Assembly (NCBI GenBank): GCA_018268675.1
Contig: JAFDWB010000077.1
Span: 62,001 to 126,000 of the forward strand
Reading direction: 5' to 3'
From: Actinomycetota bacterium
GTDB taxonomy: Bacteria; Actinomycetota; Thermoleophilia; Solirubrobacterales; 70-9
Length of the DNA stretch: 64,000 bases
The position numbers and the translations under genes are program-made. How positions within the stretch are numbered: the stretch's first letter is position 1; each line of letters starts with the position of its first letter. Of the stretch, positions 1 through 8,993 are shown piece by piece. The notes under the pieces are model-generated. The model worked only from the letters and a program-made list of their open reading frames with translations, searched no databases and was not told where the DNA came from.

Positions 1-560
1 TGCAGGGCGGCACCGCCGCGAGCCAGGAGGTGTTCATCGAACACGTCGGCATCCCGACCCTGGCGGCTATCCCGCCCGCGGTGCAGGCGCTCGTCGAGCT
101 CGGCATGCACCGCAAGGTCCAGTTGATCGTGTCCGGCGGGATCCGCTCCGGCGCCGATGTCGCCAAGGCGCTGGCACTGGGCGCCGACGCGGTCTCGATC
201 GGCGTCGCGGCGTTGATCGCGATCGGCGACAACGACCCGACGCTCGAAGCCGAGTACGAGAAGATCGGCTCGGCCGCCGGTTTCTACGACGACTGGCACG
301 AGGGCCGCGACCCGGCCGGGATCTTCACCCAGGACGAGGAGCTGGCGGCGCGGCTCGACCCCGAGCTCGGCGGCCGTCAGCTGGCCAACTACCTGCGCAC
401 CCTGGTGCAGGAGACGCAGACCTTGGCCCGCGCCTGCGGCAAGTCGCGGGTCCAGAACCTCGAGCCGGAGGATCTCGTCGCGTTGACGGTCGAGGCGGCG
501 GCGATGGCGCGGGTGCCGTTGGCCGGCACCGAATGGATCCCCGGCCAGGAGCGCTACTGA
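1..560 (+). CDS. Glutamate-synthase-like FMN protein (GlxD/MgsC type), C-terminal part
   Basis: The gene runs in from the left edge; about 185 residues are visible in the frame starting at base 3. They include GGTAAS, a VSGGIRSGADVAKALALGADAVSIG phosphate/FMN loop region (residues 30-65 of the visible part) and the ending AAAMARVPLAGTEWIPG, all typical of the large-subunit-like domain of the glutamate synthase family. In this family the FMN TIM barrel transfers ammonia or an amine to 2-oxoglutarate. The stop overlaps the soxD start (TGATG), so it is translated with the sox genes. Next to a sox/mgd set, such a protein is either GlxD or the MgsC subunit of N-methylglutamate synthase; the N-terminal part and the partner subunits lie outside the window, so I cannot choose. 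Confidence 0.8.
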   Translation, partial: QGGTAASQEVFIEHVGIPTLAAIPPAVQALVELGMHRKVQLIVSGGIRSGADVAKALALGADAVSIGVAALIAIGDNDPTLEAEYEKIGSAAGFYDDWHEGRDPAGIFTQDEELAARLDPELGGRQLANYLRTLVQETQTLARACGKSRVQNLEPEDLVALTVEAAAMARVPLAGTEWIPGQERY

Positions 561-862
561 TGTCCTACGTCCTGACCTGCCCCAACTGCGGGCCGCGCGA
601 GGTGACCGACTTCGGCTTCGGCGGCGAGGTGACGACGCGGCCGAGCGGACACCCCTCGCCGCGCGAGCTGAACACCTATATCTACTTCCGCCGCAACGTG
701 GCCGGTCCGCAGCGCGAGTGGTGGGTGCACCGCTCGGGGTGCGGCGCCTGGTTCCTTGCCGAACGCGACACCCGCACCAACGAGGTGAAGTGGACGGCGC
801 TGCCCGAGGACGCGCCGGGCGCGGCGACCCCCGATCCGGTCTCGAGCGGGGAGGCGAGATGA
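560..862 (+). CDS. soxD: Sarcosine oxidase / N-methylglutamate dehydrogenase delta subunit
   Basis: A 100-residue protein matching the small zinc-binding delta subunit of heterotetrameric sarcosine oxidase (MgdB in the N-methylglutamate pathway). The likely zinc ligands are visible: Cys7 and Cys10 (CPNC), His57 and Cys61 (WWVHRSGC). The subunit is structural and acts in the cytoplasm with SoxA, SoxB and SoxG. The ATG shares bases with the upstream stop, and the soxA ATG lies inside its own last codons, so it is translationally coupled on both sides. The length is normal for the family. The C-terminal 15 residues are Pro/Gly-rich and variable. Confidence 0.92.
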   Translation: MSYVLTCPNCGPREVTDFGFGGEVTTRPSGHPSPRELNTYIYFRRNVAGPQREWWVHRSGCGAWFLAERDTRTNEVKWTALPEDAPGAATPDPVSSGEAR

Positions 863-3735
863 CCGATTCAGCCCGCCTCGCGCCCACTGCGGGGCAGCGG
901 ATCGACCGTTCCCGCCCACTGCGCTTCAGCTTCGACGGCGACCAGGTTGACGGCTTCGACGGCGATACGATCGTCTCGGCGCTCTATGCGAGCGGTCGGC
1001 GCACCTTCTCGCGCAGCTTCAAGTACCACCGCCGCCGGGGCGAGCTTTGCGGCTGTGGCCAGTGCGCCAACTCGCTCTTCACCGTCGACGGCCATCCCGG
1101 CGTGCGCGGCTGTGGCGAGCCTTTGCGCGAGGGTATGGAGGTCACCCACCAGAACGCCTGGCCCTCGCTCGAGTTCGACGCGATGCGTGCCACCGACCTG
1201 GTCGGCGGCCCCTTCACCCCGCCCGGCTTCTACTACAAGACCTTCATCCGCCCGCGCAAGTTGTGGCCGGTCTACGAGAAAGTGCTGCGCCGCGCCGCCG
1301 GCCTCGGCAGGCTGGTCAGCCGCCAGGAGGAGCGCGAGTGGCGGACCGAATACCGCCGCCGCCACTGCGACGTACTGGTCGTCGGCGGCGGCGTCGCCGG
1401 ACTTTCGGCGGCGCTGCGGGCGGCCGAGCTGGGCGCCGACGTGGTCCTCTGCGACGAGGACTCGGAGCCCGGCGGCAGGCTCTTGATCGAAGGTCGCCAC
1501 GAGGAGGCGCGCGACCTCGCCGCCCGCTGCCGCGAGGCCGGGGTCGAGATCCTCTCCGGCGCCCCTGCCCTCGGCTTCTTCGATGAGCTCGTGCCGGTCT
1601 GGCAGGGCGACACGCTGCACCAGGTCCGTGCCGCTCGCCACGTCGCTGCGACCGGCTCGCTCGAGCAGCCGCTGATCTTCCCCGACAACGACCTGCCCGG
1701 CGTGATGCTGGCGACCGGGGCGCTCCGCCTAGCGGCCTTGCATGGTGTTCGCCCGGGGCAGCGCTGCGTGGTCGCCGGGGTCGACGACCGGGCGCTCGAG
1801 GCGGCCCTTGCCCTGCACCGGCTCGGCGTCACCGTCAGTGCCGTCGCCGACCTGCGCGAGGGGGCCGACGGCGAGGCGCAGGCGGAGCTCGAGGCGGCGG
1901 GCATCGAGCTGATCCGCGGCGCCATGCCGGTCCGCGCCGCCGGTCGCAAGGCGCTCGAGGGCGTCAGCCTCGCCTGCGTCGACGCAGGCGGCAGGGCGCT
2001 GGGTACGCCGCGCAAGCTCGCCTGCGACGTTCTCGCGGTCAGCGGGCCGCCCGCGCCGACCTCCTCGTTGCTGCTGCAGTCGGGTGTCCGCGCCCGCTTC
2101 GAGGAGTCCGCAGGCACCTTCCTGCCGGGCGAGGCGCCCCCGTCGATCGAACCCGCGGGCGCGGTTGCGGGTCACGAACGGGCCGAGCTCGCCCGCCTCT
2201 CGGGCAGCGTCGCCGGAGCCGCGGCTGCGCTCTCGCTCGGCTTCGGCGGGCAAACAGGGAGGAAGCTGATGGAGGAGGAGCGCGCGAGCCTCGGCGCCGC
2301 GACCGAGACTCCGAACCGGGCCAAGCCGCCGGCCCTCGCCACAGACGGCGCATCCGGCAAAGCCTTCGTCGACCTCGACGAGGACGTCACCGTGAAGGAC
2401 GTCCGCCACGCCGCCGCCGAGGGCTACGACTCGATCGAGCTCTCCAAGCGCTACACGACGGTGACCATGGGGCCGTCCCAGGGCCGCTTCTCCCAGCTCG
2501 CCGCGGTCCGCGCCCTCTCCGAGGCGACCGGCGCCGACCTCGGCGAGGTCGGGATGACGACCGCGCGCCCGCCCTGGACCACTGTGCCGATGGGCGTCCT
2601 CGCCGGACGCCCGTTCGAGCCCGCCCGCCGCTCGGCGATCCACGACCGCCATCGCGAGGCGGGCGCAAGCATCCGTTGGGCGGGCGACTGGCGCCGCGCC
2701 TACGACTATGGCGACGTCGAGGGCGAGGTGATGGCGGTCCACGAGGCGGCCGGCCTTATCGACGTCTCGACCCTCGGCAAGTTCATCGTCCGCGGCCCCG
2801 ACGCTGGCGAGCTGCTCGACCGCCTTTACCCGAACCGGATGTCGACGCTGAAGCCGGGCCGCGTCCGCTACGGGGTGCTGACCTCCGAGGCGGGGCGGAT
2901 CACCGACGACGGGACCGTCGGGTGCCTCGACGAGGAGACCTTCTACGTCACCACGACCTCGAGCGGCGCGGGCGCGGTCGAGCAGTGGTTCAGCTGGTGG
3001 ATGGCGAGCTGGCCGGAGCTCGACGTCGACCTCACCGACGTCACGCAGGGCCTCAGCGCGGTCAACCTGGCCGGGCCTGGCTCGCGCGAGATCCTCGCCG
3101 GGCTGACCGAAGCCGACGTCTCGGCAGAGGCGTTCGCCTATCTCGACGCGCGCGAGATGGAGGTCGCCGGGGTGGGCTGCCTGGCCCTGCGGATCGGCTT
3201 CGTCGGCGAGCTCGGCTACGAGCTCCACTGCCCGGCGCCGCAGGCGGCGGCGCTCTGGGACGCGATCGCCGCCGGCGGGGCGCGACCGTTCGGGCTCGAG
3301 CCGCAGCGGATCCTGCGCCTGCAGAAGATGCACATCCTGGTCGGCCAGGACACCGACTCGGAGATGACCCCCTACGGGGCGAACCTGGACTTCGCCGTCA
3401 AACTCGACAAGGAGCAGGACTTCATCGGCCGCTGGGCGCTCGAGCGCCAGGCCGAGGAGGCGCCGCCGCAGGCGCTGGTCGGCTTCACCTGCGAGGACGG
3501 CGCGGTGCCGACCGAGGGCGCCGCGGTGATCGACGCGGCGGGCAAGGTGCTCGGCCAGGTGACCAGCTCACGGCGGGCGCCGAAGCTCGGCCGCACGATC
3601 GGCCTCGCGATGGTCGACCCCTCGCTGGCCGAGGAAGGCGCCCGGATCACAATCTCCGACGCCGGCGCGCGTCTGTCGGCCGCGGTCACCCGGAAGCCCT
3701 TCTACGACCCCGACGGCGAGCTCTTGCGCTCATGA
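859..3735 (+). CDS. soxA: Sarcosine oxidase / N-methylglutamate dehydrogenase alpha subunit
   Basis: A 958-residue flavoprotein. In order it has a Fer2-like N-terminal domain (residues 20-95), a Rossmann dinucleotide site (VVGGGVAGL, near 172), the rest of the FAD/NAD module, and a C-terminal GcvT-like tetrahydrofolate domain starting near 590. The family oxidises an N-methyl amino acid and moves the methyl carbon to THF as 5,10-methylene-THF. Oddly, the Fer2-like domain keeps four cysteines (64, 66, 69, 85, around GELCGCGQC); classical sarcosine oxidase alpha chains have lost these, so this one could hold an iron-sulfur cluster and work as a dehydrogenase. The ATG start at 859 overlaps the end of soxD, and the gene ends in an ATGA overlap with soxG. 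Confidence 0.93.
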   Translation: MTDSARLAPTAGQRIDRSRPLRFSFDGDQVDGFDGDTIVSALYASGRRTFSRSFKYHRRRGELCGCGQCANSLFTVDGHPGVRGCGEPLREGMEVTHQNAWPSLEFDAMRATDLVGGPFTPPGFYYKTFIRPRKLWPVYEKVLRRAAGLGRLVSRQEEREWRTEYRRRHCDVLVVGGGVAGLSAALRAAELGADVVLCDEDSEPGGRLLIEGRHEEARDLAARCREAGVEILSGAPALGFFDELVPVWQGDTLHQVRAARHVAATGSLEQPLIFPDNDLPGVMLATGALRLAALHGVRPGQRCVVAGVDDRALEAALALHRLGVTVSAVADLREGADGEAQAELEAAGIELIRGAMPVRAAGRKALEGVSLACVDAGGRALGTPRKLACDVLAVSGPPAPTSSLLLQSGVRARFEESAGTFLPGEAPPSIEPAGAVAGHERAELARLSGSVAGAAAALSLGFGGQTGRKLMEEERASLGAATETPNRAKPPALATDGASGKAFVDLDEDVTVKDVRHAAAEGYDSIELSKRYTTVTMGPSQGRFSQLAAVRALSEATGADLGEVGMTTARPPWTTVPMGVLAGRPFEPARRSAIHDRHREAGASIRWAGDWRRAYDYGDVEGEVMAVHEAAGLIDVSTLGKFIVRGPDAGELLDRLYPNRMSTLKPGRVRYGVLTSEAGRITDDGTVGCLDEETFYVTTTSSGAGAVEQWFSWWMASWPELDVDLTDVTQGLSAVNLAGPGSREILAGLTEADVSAEAFAYLDAREMEVAGVGCLALRIGFVGELGYELHCPAPQAAALWDAIAAGGARPFGLEPQRILRLQKMHILVGQDTDSEMTPYGANLDFAVKLDKEQDFIGRWALERQAEEAPPQALVGFTCEDGAVPTEGAAVIDAAGKVLGQVTSSRRAPKLGRTIGLAMVDPSLAEEGARITISDAGARLSAAVTRKPFYDPDGELLRS

Positions 3736-4391
3736 GCCTCGACTTCCTGTCACCCCGACCCACCGCGCAGGCGCCTGCCCGCAGCCCGATGGTCCCCGGT
3801 GCGGCGCGGGCGGGCGCAGTCACCGAGATCCGCGACGGCTGGGAGGTGATCGCCTCCTTCGGCGACCCGGCCGGCGAGGCCGCCGCCTGCCGCGAGTCGG
3901 TCGGCTTCGCCGATGTGTCGCCGTTGCCCAAGGTCGAGGTCTTCGCCCGTCCGGGCGGCGAGTTCGTCGCCGGCACGGCGACCCGGGTCGGCGAGGGCTG
4001 GCGCTGCCCGGTCCGTCCCGAGCGCACGCTCCTCCTCGGCGAGGCCGTCACGGGTGCCGCCGGGATCACCGGTGTGCGGACCTGCGACCTCACCGGCACG
4101 CTCGCCGCCCTCGTCGTCGCCGGTCCCGCGGCGCGCGAGACCTTCGCCCGCTTCTGCGCCCTCGACCTGCGCGAGGCGGTGCTGCCGGTCGGCGGCTTCC
4201 GACCCGGCTCGGTCGCCCGCACCCCGGGCTTCCTCCTGCGCGATGACCGCGACCGCTTCCTCGTCCTCTTCGGCGCCGCCTTCTCCGAGTACGTCTGGGA
4301 GGTCGTCGCCGACGCTGCGGCGCGGCTCGGCGGGCGCCCGGTCGGCGCCGACTCTCTGCCCGCGACGAAGACGGAGGCGGCCCGTGCGTGA
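3732..4391 (+). CDS. soxG: Sarcosine oxidase / N-methylglutamate dehydrogenase gamma subunit
   Basis: A 219-residue protein in the position of SoxG (MgdD). Its sequence (an N-terminal proline-rich stretch, then a GcvT-like fold with TCDLTGTLAALVVAGPAARE) fits the poorly conserved gamma subunit, which packs against the GcvT part of SoxA. No catalytic residue is assigned to this subunit. It overlaps soxA by four bases (ATGA) and soxB by eight bases if the GTG at 4384 is used. Identification rests on the weak fold similarity plus the invariant D-A-G-B gene order, so the family is secure mainly through context. Confidence 0.87.
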   Translation: MSLDFLSPRPTAQAPARSPMVPGAARAGAVTEIRDGWEVIASFGDPAGEAAACRESVGFADVSPLPKVEVFARPGGEFVAGTATRVGEGWRCPVRPERTLLLGEAVTGAAGITGVRTCDLTGTLAALVVAGPAARETFARFCALDLREAVLPVGGFRPGSVARTPGFLLRDDRDRFLVLFGAAFSEYVWEVVADAAARLGGRPVGADSLPATKTEAARA

Positions 4392-5595
4392 CCTGTTCCG
4401 CAAGCGGCGGATGTGGAAGTTCAGCTCGGAGCTGAAGAAGCGCTACGACGTGGTGATCGTCGGCGGCGGTGCCCACGGCCTCGCCACCGCCCATTACCTC
4501 GCCAAGCACGGCGTCACCGACGTCGCGATCCTCGAGAAGGGCTACATCGGCTCCGGCGCCGCGGGCCGCAACACGACGATCCTGCGCTCCAACTACAAGA
4601 CGCCGGAGGGCGCCCGCTTCTACGACGCGAGCGTCAAGCTCTACGAAGGTCTCGCCACCGAGCTCGACTTCAACCTCCTCTTCAGCCAGTGCGGGCACCT
4701 CACCCTCGCCCACACCGACCGGGCGATGTTCGTGATGGCCAACCGGGCAGAGGTCAACCGGCTCGAAGGGATCGACTCGCGCCTGATCGGGCCCGACGAG
4801 GTGCAGGAGCTGGCGCCGAGCATGTACGTCGGTTCCGACACGACCTATCCGATCATGGGGGCGCTCTACCACCCGCCGGGAGGGATCATCCGCCACGACG
4901 CGGTCGTCTGGGGCTTCGCCCGCTCGGCCTGGGAGGCGGGAGTCGAGCTCCATCCCTACACCGAGGTGACCGGCCTGCGCCGCGAGGGCGACCGGATCAC
5001 CGGGGTCGAGACCGCCCAGGGCACGGTCGAGGCAGGGACCATCCTCAACTGCACCGCTGGCTGGTCGTCCCTCCTCTGCGACATGGCCGGCGTGCAGCTG
5101 CCGATCACCACTCACATCCTGCAGGCCTGCGTGACCGAGCCGGTCAAACGCTTCCTCGACGTGGTCGTCGTCTCCTCGCAGATGCACGTCTACATCAGCC
5201 AGTCCGACCGCGGCGAGTTCGTGATGGGCTCGGAGATCGAGCCTTGGACGACCTACCGGATGCAGAACACGCTGAACTTCCTCCAGGATCTGACCCGGCA
5301 CACGCTGGAGCTCTTCCCCCAGCTCGAGCGGGCCCGCCTGCTGCGCGCCTGGGCCGGCCTCTGTGACCTCAGCCCCGACTACAGCCCGATCCTCGGCCGG
5401 ACCGAGGTGGAGAACTTCCACGTCTCGGCGGGGTGGGGGACCTACGGGTTCAAGGCGGCGCCGATCGTCGGCAAGACGCTGGCCGAGCTGGTCGCCACCG
5501 GCCGCACCCCGGACCTGATCGCGCCCTTCGCGCTGGAGCGTTTCTACGAGGACCGGCTCGTCTCCGAGCTGGCCGCCGCCGCCGTCAGCCACTAA
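4384..5595 (+). CDS. soxB: Sarcosine oxidase / N-methylglutamate dehydrogenase beta subunit
   Basis: A 403-residue flavoprotein of the DadA/MSOX fold. It has an FAD Rossmann motif ([21 protein letters not shown], near residues 20-40) and the [11 protein letters not shown] motif with His171, the position that carries covalent FMN in known SoxB proteins. It is the amine-oxidising subunit. The GTG at 4384 overlaps soxG; an ATG at 4411 ([13 protein letters not shown]) is a second possible start and leaves the FAD fold intact. After the stop there is a short gap to purU. The substrate may be sarcosine, dimethylglycine or N-methylglutamate; sequence alone does not tell. Confidence 0.93.
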   Translation: MRDLFRKRRMWKFSSELKKRYDVVIVGGGAHGLATAHYLAKHGVTDVAILEKGYIGSGAAGRNTTILRSNYKTPEGARFYDASVKLYEGLATELDFNLLFSQCGHLTLAHTDRAMFVMANRAEVNRLEGIDSRLIGPDEVQELAPSMYVGSDTTYPIMGALYHPPGGIIRHDAVVWGFARSAWEAGVELHPYTEVTGLRREGDRITGVETAQGTVEAGTILNCTAGWSSLLCDMAGVQLPITTHILQACVTEPVKRFLDVVVVSSQMHVYISQSDRGEFVMGSEIEPWTTYRMQNTLNFLQDLTRHTLELFPQLERARLLRAWAGLCDLSPDYSPILGRTEVENFHVSAGWGTYGFKAAPIVGKTLAELVATGRTPDLIAPFALERFYEDRLVSELAAAAVSH

Positions 5596-5617
5596 TCCGA
5601 CCGACCCAGGAGTCACC

Positions 5618-6520
5618 GTGAATACGACTGCCACGACTCTCCCCGCCCGTCAGGAGCCCACTCCGGAGACGGCACCGGTTCTGCGTCTGATCGTCACCTG
5701 TGAGGACCGCGCCGGGATCGTCTCGGCGATCGCTGGCTTTCTGGCAGGCGCCGGCGCCAACATCATCACCTCTGATCAGTTCTCGACCGACGGCGGTTCT
5801 GGACAGTTCTTCCTGCGGATGCAGTTCGAGCAGCCGGCCGGAAGCGACCGCGGCGAGTTGGAAGCACGGTTCGGCGAGGAGATCGGCGATCGGTTCGGGA
5901 TGGAGTGGAGGATGTGGGAGGCGGAACGGCCGAAGCGGGTGGCGATCCTGGTCTCGCGCTACGACCATTGCCTGCTCGACCTGCTCTGGCGATGGCGGCG
6001 GGGCGAGCTCGAGGCCGAGATCGGCCTCGTCGCATCCAATCACCCCGATCTTCGCGAAGCGGTCGAGTCGTTCGGTCTGCCCTACCACCACATCCCGGTG
6101 GCGAAAGACCGCAAGCCGGAGGCCGAGACGGCGCTCCTCGACGTGCTTAGGGACGACTTTGACCTGATCGTCCTCGCCCGCTACATGCAGATCGTCAGCG
6201 GCGACTTCCTCGAGCGGGTCGGCGCGCCGGTGATCAACATCCACCACAGCTTCCTGCCCGCGTTTGCCGGCGCCGGCCCCTACGAGCGGGCCAAGGAGCG
6301 GGGGGTGAAGTTGATCGGGGCCACCGCCCACTACGTCACCGAGGAGCTCGATGCCGGGCCGATCATCGAGCAGGACGTGATCCGCGTCGACCACGCCGAC
6401 TCGGCGGAGGAGCTGGAACGGCTCGGCGCCGACATCGAGCGCTCGGTACTTGCCCGGGCCGTGAAGTGGCACTGCGAAGACAGGGTGCTGCGCGACGGCA
6501 ACACGACCGTGGTCTTTTGA
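5618..6520 (+). CDS. purU: Formyltetrahydrofolate deformylase
   Basis: A 300-residue PurU: an N-terminal ACT domain (residues 20-95, beginning [21 protein letters not shown]) followed by a formyltransferase-type catalytic domain with [11 protein letters not shown] and ELDAGPII, which carry the Asn/His/Asp catalytic set. It hydrolyses 10-formyl-THF to formate and THF, releasing folate loaded by the upstream demethylase. The start is GTG at 5618 with CCCAGGAG about six bases before it. It sits 22 bases after soxB and 2 bases before folD, a common arrangement in sarcosine and glycine-betaine catabolic operons. Confidence 0.95.
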   Translation: MNTTATTLPARQEPTPETAPVLRLIVTCEDRAGIVSAIAGFLAGAGANIITSDQFSTDGGSGQFFLRMQFEQPAGSDRGELEARFGEEIGDRFGMEWRMWEAERPKRVAILVSRYDHCLLDLLWRWRRGELEAEIGLVASNHPDLREAVESFGLPYHHIPVAKDRKPEAETALLDVLRDDFDLIVLARYMQIVSGDFLERVGAPVINIHHSFLPAFAGAGPYERAKERGVKLIGATAHYVTEELDAGPIIEQDVIRVDHADSAEELERLGADIERSVLARAVKWHCEDRVLRDGNTTVVF

Positions 6521-6522
6521 GC

Positions 6523-7419
6523 ATGGGGTTCTCGAACGTCTACGGGGTGCCCCGATGGGGACAACGCGACGACGTAGGTGCGGCCGTGATCGACGGCAAG
6601 GGGATCGCGGCCGAGATCCGCGCCGAGGTCGCGGCGCGGGTCGCGGCGATCGTCGCCGACGGTGGCCGCCCCCCGGCTCTGGCGACGATCCTCGTCGGCG
6701 AGGACCCGGCCTCGCAGGTGTACGTCGGCGCCAAGCACCGCGCCTGTGCGGAGGCAGGGATACGCTCGCTCGACGTCCGCGAGCCTGCCGACTGCGGCCG
6801 CGAGCGCCTCATCGAGGTGATCGCCGAGCTGAGTGCGGACCCTGAGGTCGACGGCATCCTCCTGCAACTGCCGCTCCCCGATCACCTTGACGGTGCGGAG
6901 TTCGTCGATCTCATCCCGCCCGCCAAGGACGTCGACGGACTGTCCACCGCGAGCACTGGAGCGCTCTGGAGGGGTCGTGGGGCGCTCGCTCCCTGCACCC
7001 CGAGCGGCGTGATGGAGCTGCTCGGGCGGATCCGGTTCGACGCAGCGGGGCGCAGAGCCGTGATCGTCGGTCGCTCGGAGTTGGTGGGCAAGCCGCTGGC
7101 AGCGATGCTGCTTGCGGCGAACGCGACGGTCACCATCTGCCACAGCCGCACCGTCGAGCTCGAGGCCACGTGCACAGAGGCCGATCTCCTGGTCGCCGCC
7201 GTTGGGAAGCCGGGGTTGATCGGCCCAGAACACGTGAAGCCGGGCGCCGTCGTCATCGATGTCGGCATCAACGGGCTCGGCGACGGGATCGCCGGGGATG
7301 TTGACTTCGAGCGGGTCGCTGGGAGGGCCGGAGCCATTACGCCGGTACCGGGGGGCGTCGGTCCTATGACGATCGCCTGCCTGCTACGAAACACCCTGCA
7401 GGCCGCATCCAGTCAGTGA
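6523..7419 (+). CDS. folD: Methylene-THF dehydrogenase / methenyl-THF cyclohydrolase
   Basis: A 298-residue FolD. Visible signatures are the YVGAKHRA catalytic Tyr/Lys region, GILLQLPLP, the APCTPSGVMELL segment and the NADP-binding VIVGRSELVGKPLA. It converts 5,10-methylene-THF to 10-formyl-THF, so SoxABDG, FolD and PurU form a complete route from N-methyl carbon to formate. The start at ATG 6523 follows purU by two bases but adds about 20 residues to the usual N-terminus; a GTG at 6586 (VIDGKGIAAEI) gives the family's normal length and is a serious alternative. This is probably a second, catabolic folD. Confidence 0.93.
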   Translation: MGFSNVYGVPRWGQRDDVGAAVIDGKGIAAEIRAEVAARVAAIVADGGRPPALATILVGEDPASQVYVGAKHRACAEAGIRSLDVREPADCGRERLIEVIAELSADPEVDGILLQLPLPDHLDGAEFVDLIPPAKDVDGLSTASTGALWRGRGALAPCTPSGVMELLGRIRFDAAGRRAVIVGRSELVGKPLAAMLLAANATVTICHSRTVELEATCTEADLLVAAVGKPGLIGPEHVKPGAVVIDVGINGLGDGIAGDVDFERVAGRAGAITPVPGGVGPMTIACLLRNTLQAASSQ

Positions 7420-7459
7420 CTTCCCGGCGGCATGGGCCGGGGATTGGCTGGACTGTCAT

Positions 7460-7492
7460 TTGACAAAAGGCCTTCGCAAGTGATTAAGTCAC
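7460..7492 (+). promoter_or_regulatory. Promoter with palindromic operator before the FAD oxidase
   Basis: A perfect -35 TTGACA (7460-7465), an 18-base spacer and a -10-like TTAAGT (7484-7489) are visible. The -10 lies inside GTGATTAAGTCAC (7480-7492), one of six related palindromes in the window. A second, degraded copy (GCAATTAAGTCGC, 7747-7759, 10 of 13 matches) lies just before the ribosome binding site of the gene at 7773. An operator over the -10 box suggests repression. Confidence 0.7.
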
Positions 7493-7516
7493 AGAATCAA
7501 CCTCTCCCTTCCCAGT

Positions 7517-7548
7517 GTCACGCGACGGGGTTGAATCCGTCGCGTGAC
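7517..7548 (+). other. Strong hairpin in the 353-base gap after folD
   Basis: A 12-base-pair stem (GTCACGCGACGG paired with CCGTCGCGTGAC) closes an 8-base loop. There is no U-run after it, so it is not a textbook intrinsic terminator. It lies downstream of the 7460 promoter, about 225 bases before the next start codon, and could be a folD terminator-like element or part of a regulatory leader. The rest of the gap 7549-7760 shows no gene or recognisable riboswitch. Confidence 0.6.
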
Positions 7549-7772
7549 CCTCACTCATTCAATGGGAGGTCCGGAGAAATCGAAAACCGTGTCGCATCGA
7601 TACTCCAGGGATGTAGCACTCCGTGAGGACTCCGGGGCGTTGATCAAGGCGAGTCTGACAGTTGTGAATCGTCGGAACGATGTTCTAGGACCGGGGCCGC
7701 AGAAATCGCGATATCCGCCCCGTCGAGCTCAAAGTCGATTGACACTGCAATTAAGTCGCAAAGGAGGATCCG

Positions 7773-8987
7773 ATGCCTGAGAGTGCCGAGATAGTCGTAA
7801 TCGGTGGAGGAATCGTTGGAGTCTGCACGGCATTGGAGCTTTGTCGGGCCGGCGCAAAAGACGTAGTGGTCTTGGATCGTGGCGAGCCAGGGGCAGCGAC
7901 GACCCAGGCGGGTGCGGGGTTCCTAGATCTCTGGGCAACCACGCAGGCCGGTGCGGAGCAGGAGGTCACGGTTGAGGAATACAGCGCCGACTTCTATGCC
8001 GAACTTGGCGCGCAGCATGACATCGACTACGTCCAGCGTGGCAACCTTTGGCTCGCACTGAGCGAGAAGGCTTGGGAGAAGAAACTGAGGCCTCTGCTTG
8101 AGCATCCCGCCACGTCCGGGGCGGAACGACTCACACCGAAGGAAGCCGCCGAGATCTGCGCGGTCGTGGAGGCCCAAGGACTATTTACTGCCGTCTACCA
8201 GCCGCGCGCGGCGCACATCTCGACGGCAGCCGCAGCGAAGGCGGTCGTCAAGGAAATCGAGACGTCGGGTGGTCGATTCGTCGGCAATCGCGAGGTAACC
8301 GGCATCGAGGTTGTCGGCGAACGGATCGCAGGAGTGACGACCTCCGCCGGAAGAATCAGAACCAATGCTGTCGTGGTGGCGGCCGGAGCATGGACCAATG
8401 CGGTCCTCGAGTCGGTAGGGGTCTGGGTTCCGATGGTCTCCCTGGCGGCAACCCGCTTCCTGACCGAGCCAGCGTCGATCCCAGTCGATATGCCGGGCGT
8501 ATTGGCCCCGGAGATGAGTGACCTTTATGTGCGTGAGTACGGCGGTGCCCTCTCGTGGGGGTGCCTTTACGAGTCTTCGCCCCGCTATGACTTCTCTTCT
8601 GGCTCGCCTTCAGCTCTAGACGGACCCAGCCCCAGCGGAGAAGCCGAGATGCTCTCTATCGCCGGTCAGTTAGGGGAAACGATTCCCTTGCTCGGGGTAC
8701 TTCCGCGAGTCGCCACGTTCACAGGATTTCCAGCACACACCCCGGACTACCGTGCGGTCATCGGACCTGTCACGGGCGTCGAAGGCCTTTGGCTTGCGGC
8801 TGGGGACAACTACGCCGGTGTCACCCACGGTCCCGGTTTCGGACGTCTTCTTGCCGATCGCATCATGGAACGTTCGTCCATCGCCGATGTCGAGCCATTT
8901 TCACTGGATCGCTTCGCCAAGGGGCTCTACTCCTCCAGCGCAGACGTACTTGCTGCACCGCTGGTGCAGTCCGCGGGGTGGGAGTGA
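7773..8987 (+). CDS. FAD-dependent amino acid / amine oxidoreductase (DadA/glycine oxidase family)
   Basis: A 404-residue DAO-fold enzyme with N-terminal EIVVIGGGIVGVCTALEL (FAD site, residues 6-23), a mid-protein RTNAVVVAAGAWTN segment and C-terminal GLWLAAGDNYAGVTHGPGFGRLLAD. The family removes hydride from the alpha carbon of amino acids or secondary amines to give an imine, which hydrolyses. The ATG has an excellent ribosome site (AAAGGAGG, 7760-7767). It is controlled by the 7460 promoter/operator, which places it in the same regulon as the iol-like operon. The substrate is unknown; its neighbours suggest an amine- or N-methyl-bearing compound. Base composition is visibly lower in GC than the flanking sox operon. 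Confidence 0.85.
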   Translation: MPESAEIVVIGGGIVGVCTALELCRAGAKDVVVLDRGEPGAATTQAGAGFLDLWATTQAGAEQEVTVEEYSADFYAELGAQHDIDYVQRGNLWLALSEKAWEKKLRPLLEHPATSGAERLTPKEAAEICAVVEAQGLFTAVYQPRAAHISTAAAAKAVVKEIETSGGRFVGNREVTGIEVVGERIAGVTTSAGRIRTNAVVVAAGAWTNAVLESVGVWVPMVSLAATRFLTEPASIPVDMPGVLAPEMSDLYVREYGGALSWGCLYESSPRYDFSSGSPSALDGPSPSGEAEMLSIAGQLGETIPLLGVLPRVATFTGFPAHTPDYRAVIGPVTGVEGLWLAAGDNYAGVTHGPGFGRLLADRIMERSSIADVEPFSLDRFAKGLYSSSADVLAAPLVQSAGWE

Positions 8988-8993
8988 GGCGCG

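Noticed and set aside
554-1641. Long minus-strand ORFs opposite soxD and soxA
   Set aside because: They are composition shadows of GC-rich genes; they have no domains and no ribosome sites and lie entirely over well-supported plus-strand genes. The same holds for many other long opposite-strand ORFs in the window.
7549-7772. Glycine or other riboswitch in the FAD oxidase leader
   Set aside because: No conserved aptamer core could be recognised; only a hairpin and a degraded operator are seen.
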